Positions 1-6,683 are shown, counted from the first letter of the stretch. The stretch: 9,103 nucleotides of DNA from Lachnospiraceae bacterium UBA1755 (GCA_002314805.1 DCHJ01000098.1:1-9103); one strand, 5' to 3'. Numbers and translations are program-made. The notes: generated from the letters alone by a model not told the origin.

Positions 1-2166
1 GTCTGCAAGCAGGCTTTCATGCTCCGTAACTTTATCGGCATAGACCGTATCCGGTCTCTGACCCAGTCCGTATGCATGATAGAAGTAGATCGGGAGTGCA
101 GCCCATCCATGGCAGAGGCTCCATCCGCGGTCATAGTCTCCGGCTCCCCTGAGTGTCTCCCAGAATGATGTGGCACCTTCAAACAGCATATGTCCCCAAT
201 CCGATGCTATCTCCTCGAATACTGCCTCTGTACATGCAGGATCAAACTCGAGCATACCTCTGTATTTATACAGACAGCCTCCGATGGTGCTCTTCTGAAG
301 GCTCTTGTCCATAAGTCTGTCATATGCTCTTCTCAAATGCTCCCTGCTGAGAGTATTTGCCTCCGGAGCCTGTGCAAAGCAGTTGAGTATCAGCGACTGT
401 ACCAGCTCTGCATAACAGAACTTATTGGCCTTATCCCTGCTCATGACAGCAGCATATGCTCCCTCAGCTTCATCCCAGAAGTCCTCGACATGATTGAGCA
501 GACCGGTGGATGCCTTTGAATATCTTTCCTGATCATCCCTGCAGCCAAGCTTTCTTGCGATATTTGCGCCGTCCTGAAGTGCCAGAATGATGAATGCGAT
601 CAGCGCAAGCTCATAGCTCTCCTCGATCGCATATGTACGGAAGATCTCCCCTCCGTCCAGATCCTTATCCCACTCATAGAAGTTCCAGTAGCCCGGTTCA
701 GGGAAATTGGGGATGAGCCCGTCTTCTGTGACCCTTGCCAGTGTCCTGTCAAGGATGATCCTGACTGTCGGATAAAGCTCTCTCACAGTGTCTGTATCCT
801 GACTGTATACCATGTAGTCATTGAGTTCCGATACCCAGCAATATGTAAAGCTCGGGATGACTACCGAAAGTGTACCCGGCGGACAGAGCTCAAGCTGACC
901 GTCCTCATGAAGTCCGCCTGCAAGGAGCTTAAGGCACTCCTTTGCCATCGTATAATCACCGAAGCCGCAGTATGCGCTCAGCATCTCCGCCCTGCCGTCC
1001 ATTGCATACAAAGCCTGCTCCCTCCACGGACAGTCCTCAAAATGATCATGCATGTTGAGCATAAGTGTTCTCTTACTTACATCATAGATCTTCTTCTCCA
1101 GGCGGTCCCTGATGATGATCCTCGGTGTGTCATCCAGCGGGTAATCTGCAGGACGCAGGCCTGCATAATAAAGCACTCCCTGCTGCGCCTCTGCGAATAC
1201 CTGAAGGTATCTGCCCGCGATACGTCTGTGCCAATGTGTGAACCTGTTTCTCCCTTCCTTTGCGATATAGCTGAAGCAGAAATGCCGTCCCCCCACGTCG
1301 CTCCTTACTCTCAGATCATACAGATGCTCCCCGTAGGAAATGCTGATCCTGGTCCCCTCAGGTACATCTATGTCAAAGCACATATAGCCGCAGCTCTGCT
1401 GATAAAGATCAAGGAGGAAGTATACTCCGTCACCGCCATCGGCCTTGAACTTAAGACCCTCTGCCGATGGAAGGATCGTCTTGTCGGGCTCTACCATCCG
1501 GAAGCGCTCCCTGTATGCAAGGGCTGCATACTGATGCTCCATGCCCCTATACTCTTCCTTTTCCGGGTTGAAATATATACCCTGTGAGAGCAAGTGAGTC
1601 TCCACCGATTCAGAGACAGGAAGAAGCTCGATAACTCTCTTTACAAGTTCACAGTCAATATCTGCCCTGACGGCCTTCTCCAGCGGTCCGTCTTCACTGC
1701 GGATGGCTTCCCTGCGTGAATCGTATGCAACACCATACCCCAGCTGAGGTGAGATGTACGGAACATCATGGGTGATATATGACTGAGACTGGCGTGTAAG
1801 GATCTCTGTGTCACTTGCAAGTATGGTCCTGCCGTCTTCCGATGCCATGAACCATACGCCCGGTACCTCATTTCTGTGAGTCTGGGTGTCGACACCCTGA
1901 TGGTATACCCTGATCATCAGGCTGTTGGCCCCCTTCTTTGCATATCCTGTGAGGTCATATTCCTGAAAATGTCTCTTACTCTGCCAGTCCTCGTACTGAC
2001 CCGCAGCCATGACTTCTCCGTTGAGACAGACAGCATACTGATTTACCGCGCATACCCTGAGCAGAGCCTTTGACGGATCTGTCACTTCAAGCTCCGCAAA
2101 AAAGTCCACATATACATTCTCACTCTCTGCACTGCCACACCAAATCCATTGAGCTTCCGTTTTCAT
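1..2166 (-). CDS. GH78-family alpha-L-rhamnosidase-like glycoside hydrolase (3' end outside the window)
   Basis: An uninterrupted 722-codon frame starts at the ATG at 2166 and leaves the window without a stop. The start is chosen for AAGGAG about 7 bases upstream. Residues about 1-115 (MKTEAQWIWC, later VNQYAVCLNGE and IRVYHQGVDT) match the N-terminal beta-sandwich of bacterial rhamnosidases. Around 275-320, GEHLYDLRVR and RIAGRYLQV match the domain preceding the catalytic barrel. The (alpha/alpha)6 barrel follows: DCPWREQALYAMDGR places Asp378, Glu383 and Asp390 where GH78 has its substrate-binding and general-acid residues, and GATSFWET places Glu670 as likely general base, followed by SLCHGWAALP. 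The family releases terminal alpha-L-rhamnose from plant glycans and glycosides by inversion. There is no signal peptide or membrane segment, so a cytoplasmic enzyme is inferred. Tyr387 stands where characterised members have Trp, so the exact substrate is uncertain. The C-terminal end is missing. It is divergent from the SGNH hydrolase. Confidence 0.88.
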   Translation of the reverse strand, partial: MKTEAQWIWCGSAESENVYVDFFAELEVTDPSKALLRVCAVNQYAVCLNGEVMAAGQYEDWQSKRHFQEYDLTGYAKKGANSLMIRVYHQGVDTQTHRNEVPGVWFMASEDGRTILASDTEILTRQSQSYITHDVPYISPQLGYGVAYDSRREAIRSEDGPLEKAVRADIDCELVKRVIELLPVSESVETHLLSQGIYFNPEKEEYRGMEHQYAALAYRERFRMVEPDKTILPSAEGLKFKADGGDGVYFLLDLYQQSCGYMCFDIDVPEGTRISISYGEHLYDLRVRSDVGGRHFCFSYIAKEGRNRFTHWHRRIAGRYLQVFAEAQQGVLYYAGLRPADYPLDDTPRIIIRDRLEKKIYDVSKRTLMLNMHDHFEDCPWREQALYAMDGRAEMLSAYCGFGDYTMAKECLKLLAGGLHEDGQLELCPPGTLSVVIPSFTYCWVSELNDYMVYSQDTDTVRELYPTVRIILDRTLARVTEDGLIPNFPEPGYWNFYEWDKDLDGGEIFRTYAIEESYELALIAFIILALQDGANIARKLGCRDDQERYSKASTGLLNHVEDFWDEAEGAYAAVMSRDKANKFCYAELVQSLILNCFAQAPEANTLSREHLRRAYDRLMDKSLQKSTIGGCLYKYRGMLEFDPACTEAVFEEIASDWGHMLFEGATSFWETLRGAGDYDRGWSLCHGWAALPIYFYHAYGLGQRPDTVYADKVTEHESLLAD

Positions 2167-2248
2167 CTTTTTCTCCTTGATAGCACCCTTTTAACCGCCA
2201 TCCCGCGGACAAGCTCCGGCAAAAGCCTTTCCGTATGCTGCTGCATCT

Positions 2249-2260
2249 GTCAAAATTGAC
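2249..2260. promoter_or_regulatory. Candidate operator palindrome between the divergent GH78 and SGNH genes
   Basis: GTCAA-aa-TTGAC is a 5-bp perfect inverted repeat with a 2-base centre. Its right arm forms the start of the -35 box of the plus-strand promoter. Its left arm read on the minus strand gives TTGACA, a consensus -35 hexamer pointing toward the GH78 gene, but no good -10 follows at the usual distance. The site could bind a dimeric regulator of both genes, or could be a by-product of two facing -35 boxes. The short arms make chance occurrence possible. Confidence 0.3.
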
Positions 2261-2284
2261 CTTTTGGAAAAGCCGTTGTATGAT
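2256..2284 (+). promoter_or_regulatory. Sigma-A (housekeeping) promoter for the SGNH hydrolase gene
   Basis: TTGACC at 2256-2261 and TATGAT at 2279-2284 are separated by exactly 17 bases, and each differs from the consensus hexamer at one position. Transcription would begin near 2291, giving a leader of about 115 bases before the ATG at 2407. No other pair of this quality was found in the intergenic region. Confidence 0.62.
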
Positions 2285-2348
2285 TAAGCTCGTCACAGGA
2301 ATGATCTGCGGTCTGTTCTTGTGTATTATTCGATTCTAGCATAAGTAT

Positions 2349-2362
2349 TTCCCTTATGGGAA
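2349..2362 (+). other. Small palindrome in the SGNH hydrolase leader
   Basis: TTCCC-TTAT-GGGAA forms a 5-bp hairpin with a 4-base loop in the untranslated leader. It overlaps an in-frame ATG at 2356 that lacks a ribosome binding site, which argues against that ATG being the start. It may be an operator or an mRNA structure; the sequence alone does not decide. Confidence 0.25.
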
Positions 2363-2393
2363 TCATTTTGATACTATTTACCGATCAGAAAGC

Positions 2394-2400
2394 GGAGGAG
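2394..2400 (+). promoter_or_regulatory. Ribosome binding site that fixes the SGNH hydrolase start
   Basis: GGAGGAG lies 6 bases before the ATG at 2407. The other in-frame ATG at 2356 has no Shine-Dalgarno match, so translation from 2407 is preferred and the 17 extra upstream codons are rejected. Confidence 0.75.
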
Positions 2401-2406
2401 ATCATT

Positions 2407-3153
2407 ATGGCAAAGAAATTTCTCAGTTTATTGAAGGCAAAGAACGAAAAACCGCTGGAGTGCCCGCCGGTCACGATAGGCTTCCTTGGAGACAGTGTTA
2501 CCAACGGATGCTTTGAAGTGCTCCCTGCCAATACCGATCACGGGACAGACGGCTATGATGTGGTTTTTGACCAGGAGCATTCCTATTCCTCATATCTCTA
2601 CAGGACGTTTATCAGCCTTTATCCCAATGCTCAGATAAATATAGTCAATGCCGGCATCTCGGGCGATGATGCCCCCACCGGACTTTCCAGGATGGACCGT
2701 GACCTTATGAGCTTCCATCCCGATCTCGTTATCGTATGCTACGGTCTCAACGACGCATATAACGGACCTGATAAGCTTGATACCTACAAAAATGCTCTGA
2801 CCGGTATCCTCAGGAGGATCCTCGCAAGCGGTGCAGAAGCGATCCTCATGACTCCTCAGCCTGTATGTACACGTGTACACGGCAGACTTGATTCTGCAGA
2901 ACTCAGAAAGCTGGCCGTGGAACTGGCTGAGCTCTTCCATAGCGGAGTATTTGACAGATACATGAATGCCGCCAGGGAAGCTGCTGCCGAAGCCGGAGTA
3001 CCTGTCTGCGACTGCTATGCAAAGTGGATGAGGATGTATGAGAGCGGAGTGGATATCACTGACCATCTTGTTAATTACCTGAATCATCCGACAAGGCAGA
3101 TGCACTGGCTCTTTGCAAACTCTCTTGCAGATACGATCTTCATGAACGATTGA
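2407..3153 (+). CDS. SGNH/GDSL-family hydrolase (probable intracellular esterase)
   Basis: This 248-residue protein has the blocks of the SGNH fold in order: GDSV with nucleophile Ser30 (residues 28-31), NAGISGD with the oxyanion Gly near 83, GLND with Asn115 (113-116), and NHPTRQMH near the end, where His227 is the likely catalytic histidine. The classical Asp three residues before this His is absent (Tyr224), although the NHP form of the block occurs in several Firmicute SGNH families. Members hydrolyse ester bonds, often acetyl groups on sugars. There is no signal peptide, so it is probably cytoplasmic. It has its own promoter, is divergent from the GH78 gene and converges on the TetR gene. 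Inferred role: deacylating oligosaccharides handled by the rhamnosidase-like enzyme. A lysophospholipase or arylesterase activity cannot be excluded. Confidence 0.85.
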   Translation: MAKKFLSLLKAKNEKPLECPPVTIGFLGDSVTNGCFEVLPANTDHGTDGYDVVFDQEHSYSSYLYRTFISLYPNAQINIVNAGISGDDAPTGLSRMDRDLMSFHPDLVIVCYGLNDAYNGPDKLDTYKNALTGILRRILASGAEAILMTPQPVCTRVHGRLDSAELRKLAVELAELFHSGVFDRYMNAAREAAAEAGVPVCDCYAKWMRMYESGVDITDHLVNYLNHPTRQMHWLFANSLADTIFMND

Positions 3154-3457
3154 GCTCCGCAAGTCCGCTATCTGATCCCTTACCGGAAAAGGATCATGAA
3201 CTGCGGGTGCGCACCATAACACAATTGATCTGTCGTACTACTGATCGGCAGTCACCCGGACACAGCTTATTGGTGTCTGATGAAAAGATTTTCACAGAAA
3301 AGGGGCTGCGCTCCGACGATTGATTCAACCGTCAGCGCTGCAGCTCCTCACTCAGCTTTATTGTATCAACTTCTCCCGCGGCACTGCCGCCCATGCTCAC
3401 CTTACATTGTACCTTTACCGGCTCCGCTGTGAGCGCGATATCTGCTGCCGCCCATGC
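3154..3457. other. 304-bp convergent intergenic region without a recognisable gene
   Basis: The stretch lies between the 3' ends of the SGNH hydrolase and the TetR gene. It contains a perfect 10-bp palindrome GGTGCGCACC (3206-3215), a short TGAAAA-ga-TTTTCA inverted repeat (3281-3294), a GCGGC-act-GCCGC hairpin (3378-3390), and the first copy of a 26-bp direct repeat whose second copy runs into tetR. No hairpin is followed by a convincing T-run on either strand, so no intrinsic terminator is called. I see no plausible small ORF with a ribosome binding site. Confidence 0.6.
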
Positions 3458-3470
3458 TTACCGTGCATTG
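3384..3470. repeat. Pair of 26-bp imperfect direct repeats, the second containing the tetR stop codon
   Basis: Positions 3384-3409 and 3445-3470 both begin CTGCCGCCCATGCT and end CATTG, matching at 23 of 26 positions by hand count, with starts 61 bases apart. Similarity does not extend across the interval at that offset. The second copy covers the TAA stop (3458-3460) and last three codons of the minus-strand TetR gene. A shorter, weaker resemblance (CTCAGCTTTATTGTATC) starts at 3351. Confidence 0.6.
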
Positions 3471-4051
3471 CGGGTGTCAAAATAATCGAGGAATATCCCC
3501 ATTATCTCCCTTGCATATTCATGCAGCGAATACTCTCCGTCAGCCAGGCACCAGTCATACATAAGTGCACGCTCCTGCATGGTATAAATCTTGACCAGCT
3601 CCTTTACGGAATGCGATCCTGTGATCTCTCCTTTTTTCTGACCTTCCCCGATTATCTGCCTCAGGAGCTTGAAATAGGTCCTGTTCCTGTCAAGAAGACT
3701 CTTCTCACCTCTCGCCGCCACCTGTGAAGAAAGAAGTCTTGAAAGAAGCTCGATGGGCACGGTATCTTCTATCATCCTGAAAAGGCTCTCATTCAGAAAC
3801 TTAAGCAGCTCGATACTGTTCATGTCCCGGTCGACCGTTTCCATGAGCTGCTCATATTTCTCATCAAAAAGATCCGCCAGAGATGTAAGCAGCGCATCCT
3901 TACTGTCAAAATAGTGATAGAAGGAGCCCTTGCTGGTCTCTGAAACCAGTACTATATCCTCTACCGTAGTATTATCATAGCCCTGCTCGTAAAAGAGTCT
4001 CCACGCTGTGGAAACGATCTTCCCTTTTGTGTTTCTGGTGTTCTTTTTCAA
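3458..4051 (-). CDS. TetR/AcrR-family transcriptional regulator (TTG start)
   Basis: The 197-residue protein has a typical TetR N-terminal DNA-binding domain. Residues about 10-56 read KGKIVSTAWRLFYEQGYDNT and continue through VEDIV and SETSKGSFYHYFDSKDAL, which is the helix-turn-helix and the signature FYHYF stretch. The remainder is an all-helical ligand-binding and dimer domain with no recognisable ligand signature. The initiator is TTG at 4051, supported by AAAGGAG 8 bases upstream and no nearby ATG or GTG with a better site. It lies 40 bases after the YbaK-like gene and is probably co-transcribed with it. Family members are usually dimeric repressors released by a small molecule. The target here is unknown; the adjacent SGNH/GH78 promoter region and its own operon are the candidates. 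Confidence 0.9.
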   Translation of the reverse strand: MKKNTRNTKGKIVSTAWRLFYEQGYDNTTVEDIVLVSETSKGSFYHYFDSKDALLTSLADLFDEKYEQLMETVDRDMNSIELLKFLNESLFRMIEDTVPIELLSRLLSSQVAARGEKSLLDRNRTYFKLLRQIIGEGQKKGEITGSHSVKELVKIYTMQERALMYDWCLADGEYSLHEYAREIMGIFLDYFDTRNAR

Positions 4052-4059
4052 GATCTCAG

Positions 4060-4066
4060 CTCCTTT
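4060..4066 (-). promoter_or_regulatory. Ribosome binding site supporting the TTG start of the TetR gene
   Basis: On the minus strand AAAGGAG sits 8 bases before TTG at 4051. It is the only strong Shine-Dalgarno match near the beginning of the frame, which decides in favour of the rare initiation codon. Confidence 0.65.
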
Positions 4067-4091
4067 CGCAGCCCTCAGTACGGGGCAAAGA

Positions 4092-4562
4092 TCATTCAGG
4101 CAGCTTAGTCACATCTATCCACTCAACATATCCGCTGCATTTCTCAAGATCCGCAATAGTGAGCTTAACTGCCGAATTATCTGTTCCCGCTGCCGGATAT
4201 ACTATCTCAAAGCGTCTGAGACTGTCATCAAGATAGACTGTCACATCATCATTGACTCCGAAGGGACATACACCGCCTACAGCATGTCCTATGGCAGCTT
4301 CCACATCCTCAAACTGGATCATCTTTGCCTTTGTATGAAATCTCTCTTTATACTTATGATTGTCTACCTTTGCGTCGCCTGCGATGACGATGAGTATCGG
4401 CTTATCTTCGACCCAGAAGCTCATTGTCTTTGCAATATGCTCAGGTGCTGTGCCTACAGCCTTTGCTGCCAGCTCCACTGTTGCACTGCTTACGTCAAAA
4501 AGCTGTACCCTGTCTTCAAGTCCGAACCTCTTAAGGTGTTCCATTGCTCTGTCTAATGCCAT
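4092..4562 (-). CDS. YbaK/EbsC-family protein, putative aminoacyl-tRNA deacylase (trans-editing)
   Basis: This 156-residue single-domain protein carries the hallmarks of the YbaK/ProX editing superfamily: SSATVELAA (25-33), a conserved Lys45 in AKTMSFW that corresponds to the catalytic Lys of the family, VIAGDAKVDNHKYKERF, the GGVCPFG loop carrying the GxxxP motif, and a YLDDSLRRFEIVYPAAGTDN segment near the C-terminus. Characterised relatives hydrolyse mischarged tRNAs such as Cys-tRNA(Pro) or Ala-tRNA(Pro) in trans, in the cytoplasm. Which mischarged tRNA this one clears cannot be read from sequence. The ATG at 4562 follows GGAGG by 5 bases; a second in-frame ATG at codon 7 has no such site. 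It lies between queA and tetR on the same strand, so three tRNA-related loci (tRNA-Arg, queA and this gene) sit within 3 kb. Confidence 0.88.
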   Translation of the reverse strand: MALDRAMEHLKRFGLEDRVQLFDVSSATVELAAKAVGTAPEHIAKTMSFWVEDKPILIVIAGDAKVDNHKYKERFHTKAKMIQFEDVEAAIGHAVGGVCPFGVNDDVTVYLDDSLRRFEIVYPAAGTDNSAVKLTIADLEKCSGYVEWIDVTKLPE

Positions 4563-4638
4563 GATGTCCTCCGATCATTTACTGTTTATGCAGGTTCCCT
4601 GCCGTATATGGAAAATAGATTGCTTTTTACCGTGAGCT

Positions 4639-4660
4639 TCCGGCCAATTGAATTGCCGGA
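4639..4660. other. Stem-loop between queA and the YbaK-family gene
   Basis: TCCGGC (4639-4644) and GCCGGA (4655-4660) form a 6-bp stem around a 10-base AT-rich loop in the 154-bp gap after queA. No T-run follows on either strand, so it is not a standard intrinsic terminator. It may still mark the queA transcript end or be a processing site. The flanking CTTCCGGCC resembles part of the repeat found upstream of the membrane gene. Confidence 0.3.
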
Positions 4661-4716
4661 GATCCCCGCTTCTCGCCCCAAACCGGCAATGTGCCTGATC
4701 CGTCTGCGTTATGCTG

Positions 4717-5745
4717 TCAGCATTTGATAAACATTGCGTCACCGAAAGAGAAAAATCTGTAACGCTGTCTCACCGCCTCCTCATATGCCCTGAGCACGTT
4801 CTCTCTCCCTGCCAGCGCACTTACCAGCATGATAAGAGTGGACTCCGGAAGATGAAAGTTGGTGATGAGCTCATCCAGTACCTTGAACCTGTATCCCGGA
4901 TAGATGAATATCTCTGTCCATCCGCTCTGTGCATGTACGACTCCGTCATCCGTACTTGCACTCTCAACTGTCCTGCAGCTTGTGGTACCGACACATATCA
5001 CCCTGCCGCCTCTTGCTTTGGCAGCATTGATCCTGTCAGCCGCAGCATCTGTCACCACATAATATTCTGAATGCATATGATGATCCAGCACGTTTTCTTC
5101 TTTGACCGGTCTGAAGGTACCAAGACCCACATGAAGGGTGACATGGACTATATCCACGCCCATAGCCTCTATCCGGGCAAGGAGCTCCTTAGTGAAATGA
5201 AGTCCGGCTGTAGGTGCGGCTGCACTGCCCTCATGCTCCGCATATACCGTATTGTATCTTGACTTGTCCTTAAGTGTATGGGTGATATACGGCGGCAGCG
5301 GCATCTGACCCAGCCTGTCAAGAACCTCTTCCCATATCCCTTCAAACCTGAATCTCACCAGTCTGTTGCCCTCTTCGACCACATCTTCTATCGTGGCATT
5401 AAGAAGACCATCTCCGAATATCAGCTCCGTGCCTGCCCTGCATTTCTTCCCCGGTCTGACCAGAGTCTCCCAGAGATCTGCTTCTATCCTGCGCAGGAGG
5501 AGCACTTCCACCTTCTCTTCCTTATCCGGTCTGTGACCGATAAGTCTTGCAGGTATTACCTTTGTATCATTTATTACCAGGCAGTCTCCCGGGTGTATAT
5601 GATCCACGATATCGGTAAACACCTTATGTTCGTACTCCCCGGTATTTTTATCCAGCACCAGAAGCCTTGACGAGGACCGGTCTTCAAGCGGATCCTGGGC
5701 TATCAGCTCCTGTGGCAGTTCATAGTTAAAATCATGAAGATTCAT
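4717..5745 (-). CDS. queA: S-adenosylmethionine:tRNA ribosyltransferase-isomerase QueA
   Basis: QueA transfers and isomerises the ribosyl part of S-adenosylmethionine onto preQ1 in tRNA, making epoxyqueuosine at the wobble position of GUN-anticodon tRNAs (His, Asp, Asn, Tyr). The 342-residue protein has the usual family length and all main signatures: RSSSRLLVL near 23, INDTKVIPARL near 58, AAPTAGLHFT (176-185), HMHSEYY (223-229), VGTTSCRTVES (252-262), NFHLPESTLIMLVSA (296-310) and YRFFSFGDAMFI at the end. The ATG at 5745 is the only reasonable start, with a rather distant GGAG about 12 bases upstream. It lies 52 bases after the membrane-protein gene, so the two are probably cotranscribed. 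The usual partner tgt is not next to it here. Confidence 0.97.
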   Translation of the reverse strand: MNLHDFNYELPQELIAQDPLEDRSSSRLLVLDKNTGEYEHKVFTDIVDHIHPGDCLVINDTKVIPARLIGHRPDKEEKVEVLLLRRIEADLWETLVRPGKKCRAGTELIFGDGLLNATIEDVVEEGNRLVRFRFEGIWEEVLDRLGQMPLPPYITHTLKDKSRYNTVYAEHEGSAAAPTAGLHFTKELLARIEAMGVDIVHVTLHVGLGTFRPVKEENVLDHHMHSEYYVVTDAAADRINAAKARGGRVICVGTTSCRTVESASTDDGVVHAQSGWTEIFIYPGYRFKVLDELITNFHLPESTLIMLVSALAGRENVLRAYEEAVRQRYRFFSFGDAMFIKC

Positions 5746-5766
5746 CTGTTTATTACTCTCCGGTTC

Positions 5767-5793
5767 CTGACATGAGTCTCATCCTCAGGTCAG
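5767..5793 (-). other. Intercistronic stem-loop between the membrane-protein gene and queA
   Basis: Arms 5767-5776 (CTGACATGAG) and 5784-5793 (CTCAGGTCAG) pair at 9 of 10 positions around a 7-base loop, only a few bases after the upstream stop codon at 5798. There is no T-run after it in the minus direction, so a terminator is unlikely. An mRNA-processing or translation-coupling role for the queA cistron is possible. Confidence 0.4.
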
Positions 5794-5797
5794 ATAT

Positions 5798-6670
5798 TCA
5801 TTCATTCTGTATCCTGATCTCTGCCTCTTCAACCGATGTGCTCTCTGTATCCTCACCGGCTGCAGCAGTCTCATCCAGCTCCACATGGATCGCATCGGGA
5901 TCAGCCCCGGTATGCGCACCCGCATTTCCGTCTGTATCAGACCACATCTGGTAGAGGGTTGCAAGCTTGGCATCATTTATTACTGCCTGAGCCAGCCTCG
6001 TACGCATTTCGTTGTCCAGCATCTTAACATCCTCGCTGAGGGACACCTTATTGAGGAGCTCCTGCTGTTCTTCATTTAAGGAGTCCGGCTCCTTCATATA
6101 CCAGCAGCCGTCCGGTGCCTTGTATACATAGGCCCAGGTCAGCATGGGCGCTGCCGTGTCGATCCCGTCAAACTTAAGATCGCTGGCGATAAATACAAGA
6201 TATGAATCATCCTCACAGCCTGCAGTCGTATAGCATACCGTATGGTCATAGCTCTCGATAGCCTTTGCCTCCTCTGCAAGACCTGCACGGAGGTTTTCGA
6301 TCTCATCATCGGGCTCCCTGCCGAATACCTCATACATGAGCTCGGCATCACCGGTGGTCTTGGCACGCTGATACTTGGCCACTATGCTGCTCACCTCTTC
6401 CACTGCATTCTGCTGGAGACCGTAGTCATCAAAATTATTGATGATGACTTCCGGGTCTTCAGCTGCTTCTGCTGCCGCGGAGATCTCCGTGACTGACGCC
6501 GGGTCCGCTGCCGATGATTCCTGCGTCCTGCCCTTTCTGTCCTTTCTGCCAAGCAAAGCGATAACCAGTATAAGTATCAGGACTATGACCGGCACAACGG
6601 CGATCCTGGCGATCTTCATCACCTTATATTCATCAAGTCCTGCTATCTTTCTGTTTTTTTCGTATTTCAT
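5798..6670 (-). CDS. Single-pass membrane protein of unknown function
   Basis: I do not recognise a named family. The 290-residue protein has a basic N-terminus (KYEKNRK, KVMKIAR), one strong hydrophobic segment at about residues 23-41 (IAVVPVIVLILILVIALLG), then RKDRKGR. An Ala/Ser/Glu-rich linker follows to about 80, a compact alpha+beta domain at roughly 85-215 (including LTWAYVYKAPDGCWYM), and an acidic low-complexity tail. The layout suggests a short cytoplasmic N-terminus and an outward domain, but both flanks are basic so topology is uncertain. The domain is faintly like NTF2-type extracytoplasmic domains; that is a guess. ATG at 6670 is preferred because GGAG lies 6 bases upstream. 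An in-frame ATG at 6682, four codons earlier, overlaps that site and has none of its own. It is 52 bases upstream of queA. Confidence 0.75.
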   Translation of the reverse strand: MKYEKNRKIAGLDEYKVMKIARIAVVPVIVLILILVIALLGRKDRKGRTQESSAADPASVTEISAAAEAAEDPEVIINNFDDYGLQQNAVEEVSSIVAKYQRAKTTGDAELMYEVFGREPDDEIENLRAGLAEEAKAIESYDHTVCYTTAGCEDDSYLVFIASDLKFDGIDTAAPMLTWAYVYKAPDGCWYMKEPDSLNEEQQELLNKVSLSEDVKMLDNEMRTRLAQAVINDAKLATLYQMWSDTDGNAGAHTGADPDAIHVELDETAAAGEDTESTSVEEAEIRIQNE

Positions 6671-6676
6671 ATAGAT

Positions 6677-6680
6677 CTCC
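6677..6680 (-). promoter_or_regulatory. Ribosome binding site that fixes the membrane-protein start
   Basis: GGAG on the minus strand lies 6 bases before the ATG at 6670. The alternative ATG at 6682 overlaps this element and has no Shine-Dalgarno match of its own. Confidence 0.55.
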
Positions 6681-6683
6681 ATT

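Noticed and set aside
907..1587. Long open frame on the plus strand within the GH78 gene
   Set aside because: It is antisense to the GH78 frame, in exact codon register with it, has a Cys/Leu-rich sequence with no family resemblance, and is explained by the codon bias of the real gene.
2356..2406. Earlier ATG giving 17 extra residues on the SGNH hydrolase
   Set aside because: It has no ribosome binding site, lies in a small palindrome, and GGAGGAG is ideally placed for the ATG at 2407.
2590..3222. 210-codon minus-strand frame opposite the SGNH hydrolase
   Set aside because: The plus-strand frame carries all SGNH blocks, a promoter and a ribosome binding site. The opposite frame shows no recognisable domain.
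3299..3320. Weak terminator-like element in the minus direction (short GC stem followed by TTTT)
   Set aside because: The stem is about 5 bp with a mismatch, the T-run is only four bases, and it lies about 140 bases past the tetR stop.
4639..4660. Intrinsic terminator after queA
   Set aside because: The hairpin is real but there is no T-run after it on either strand.
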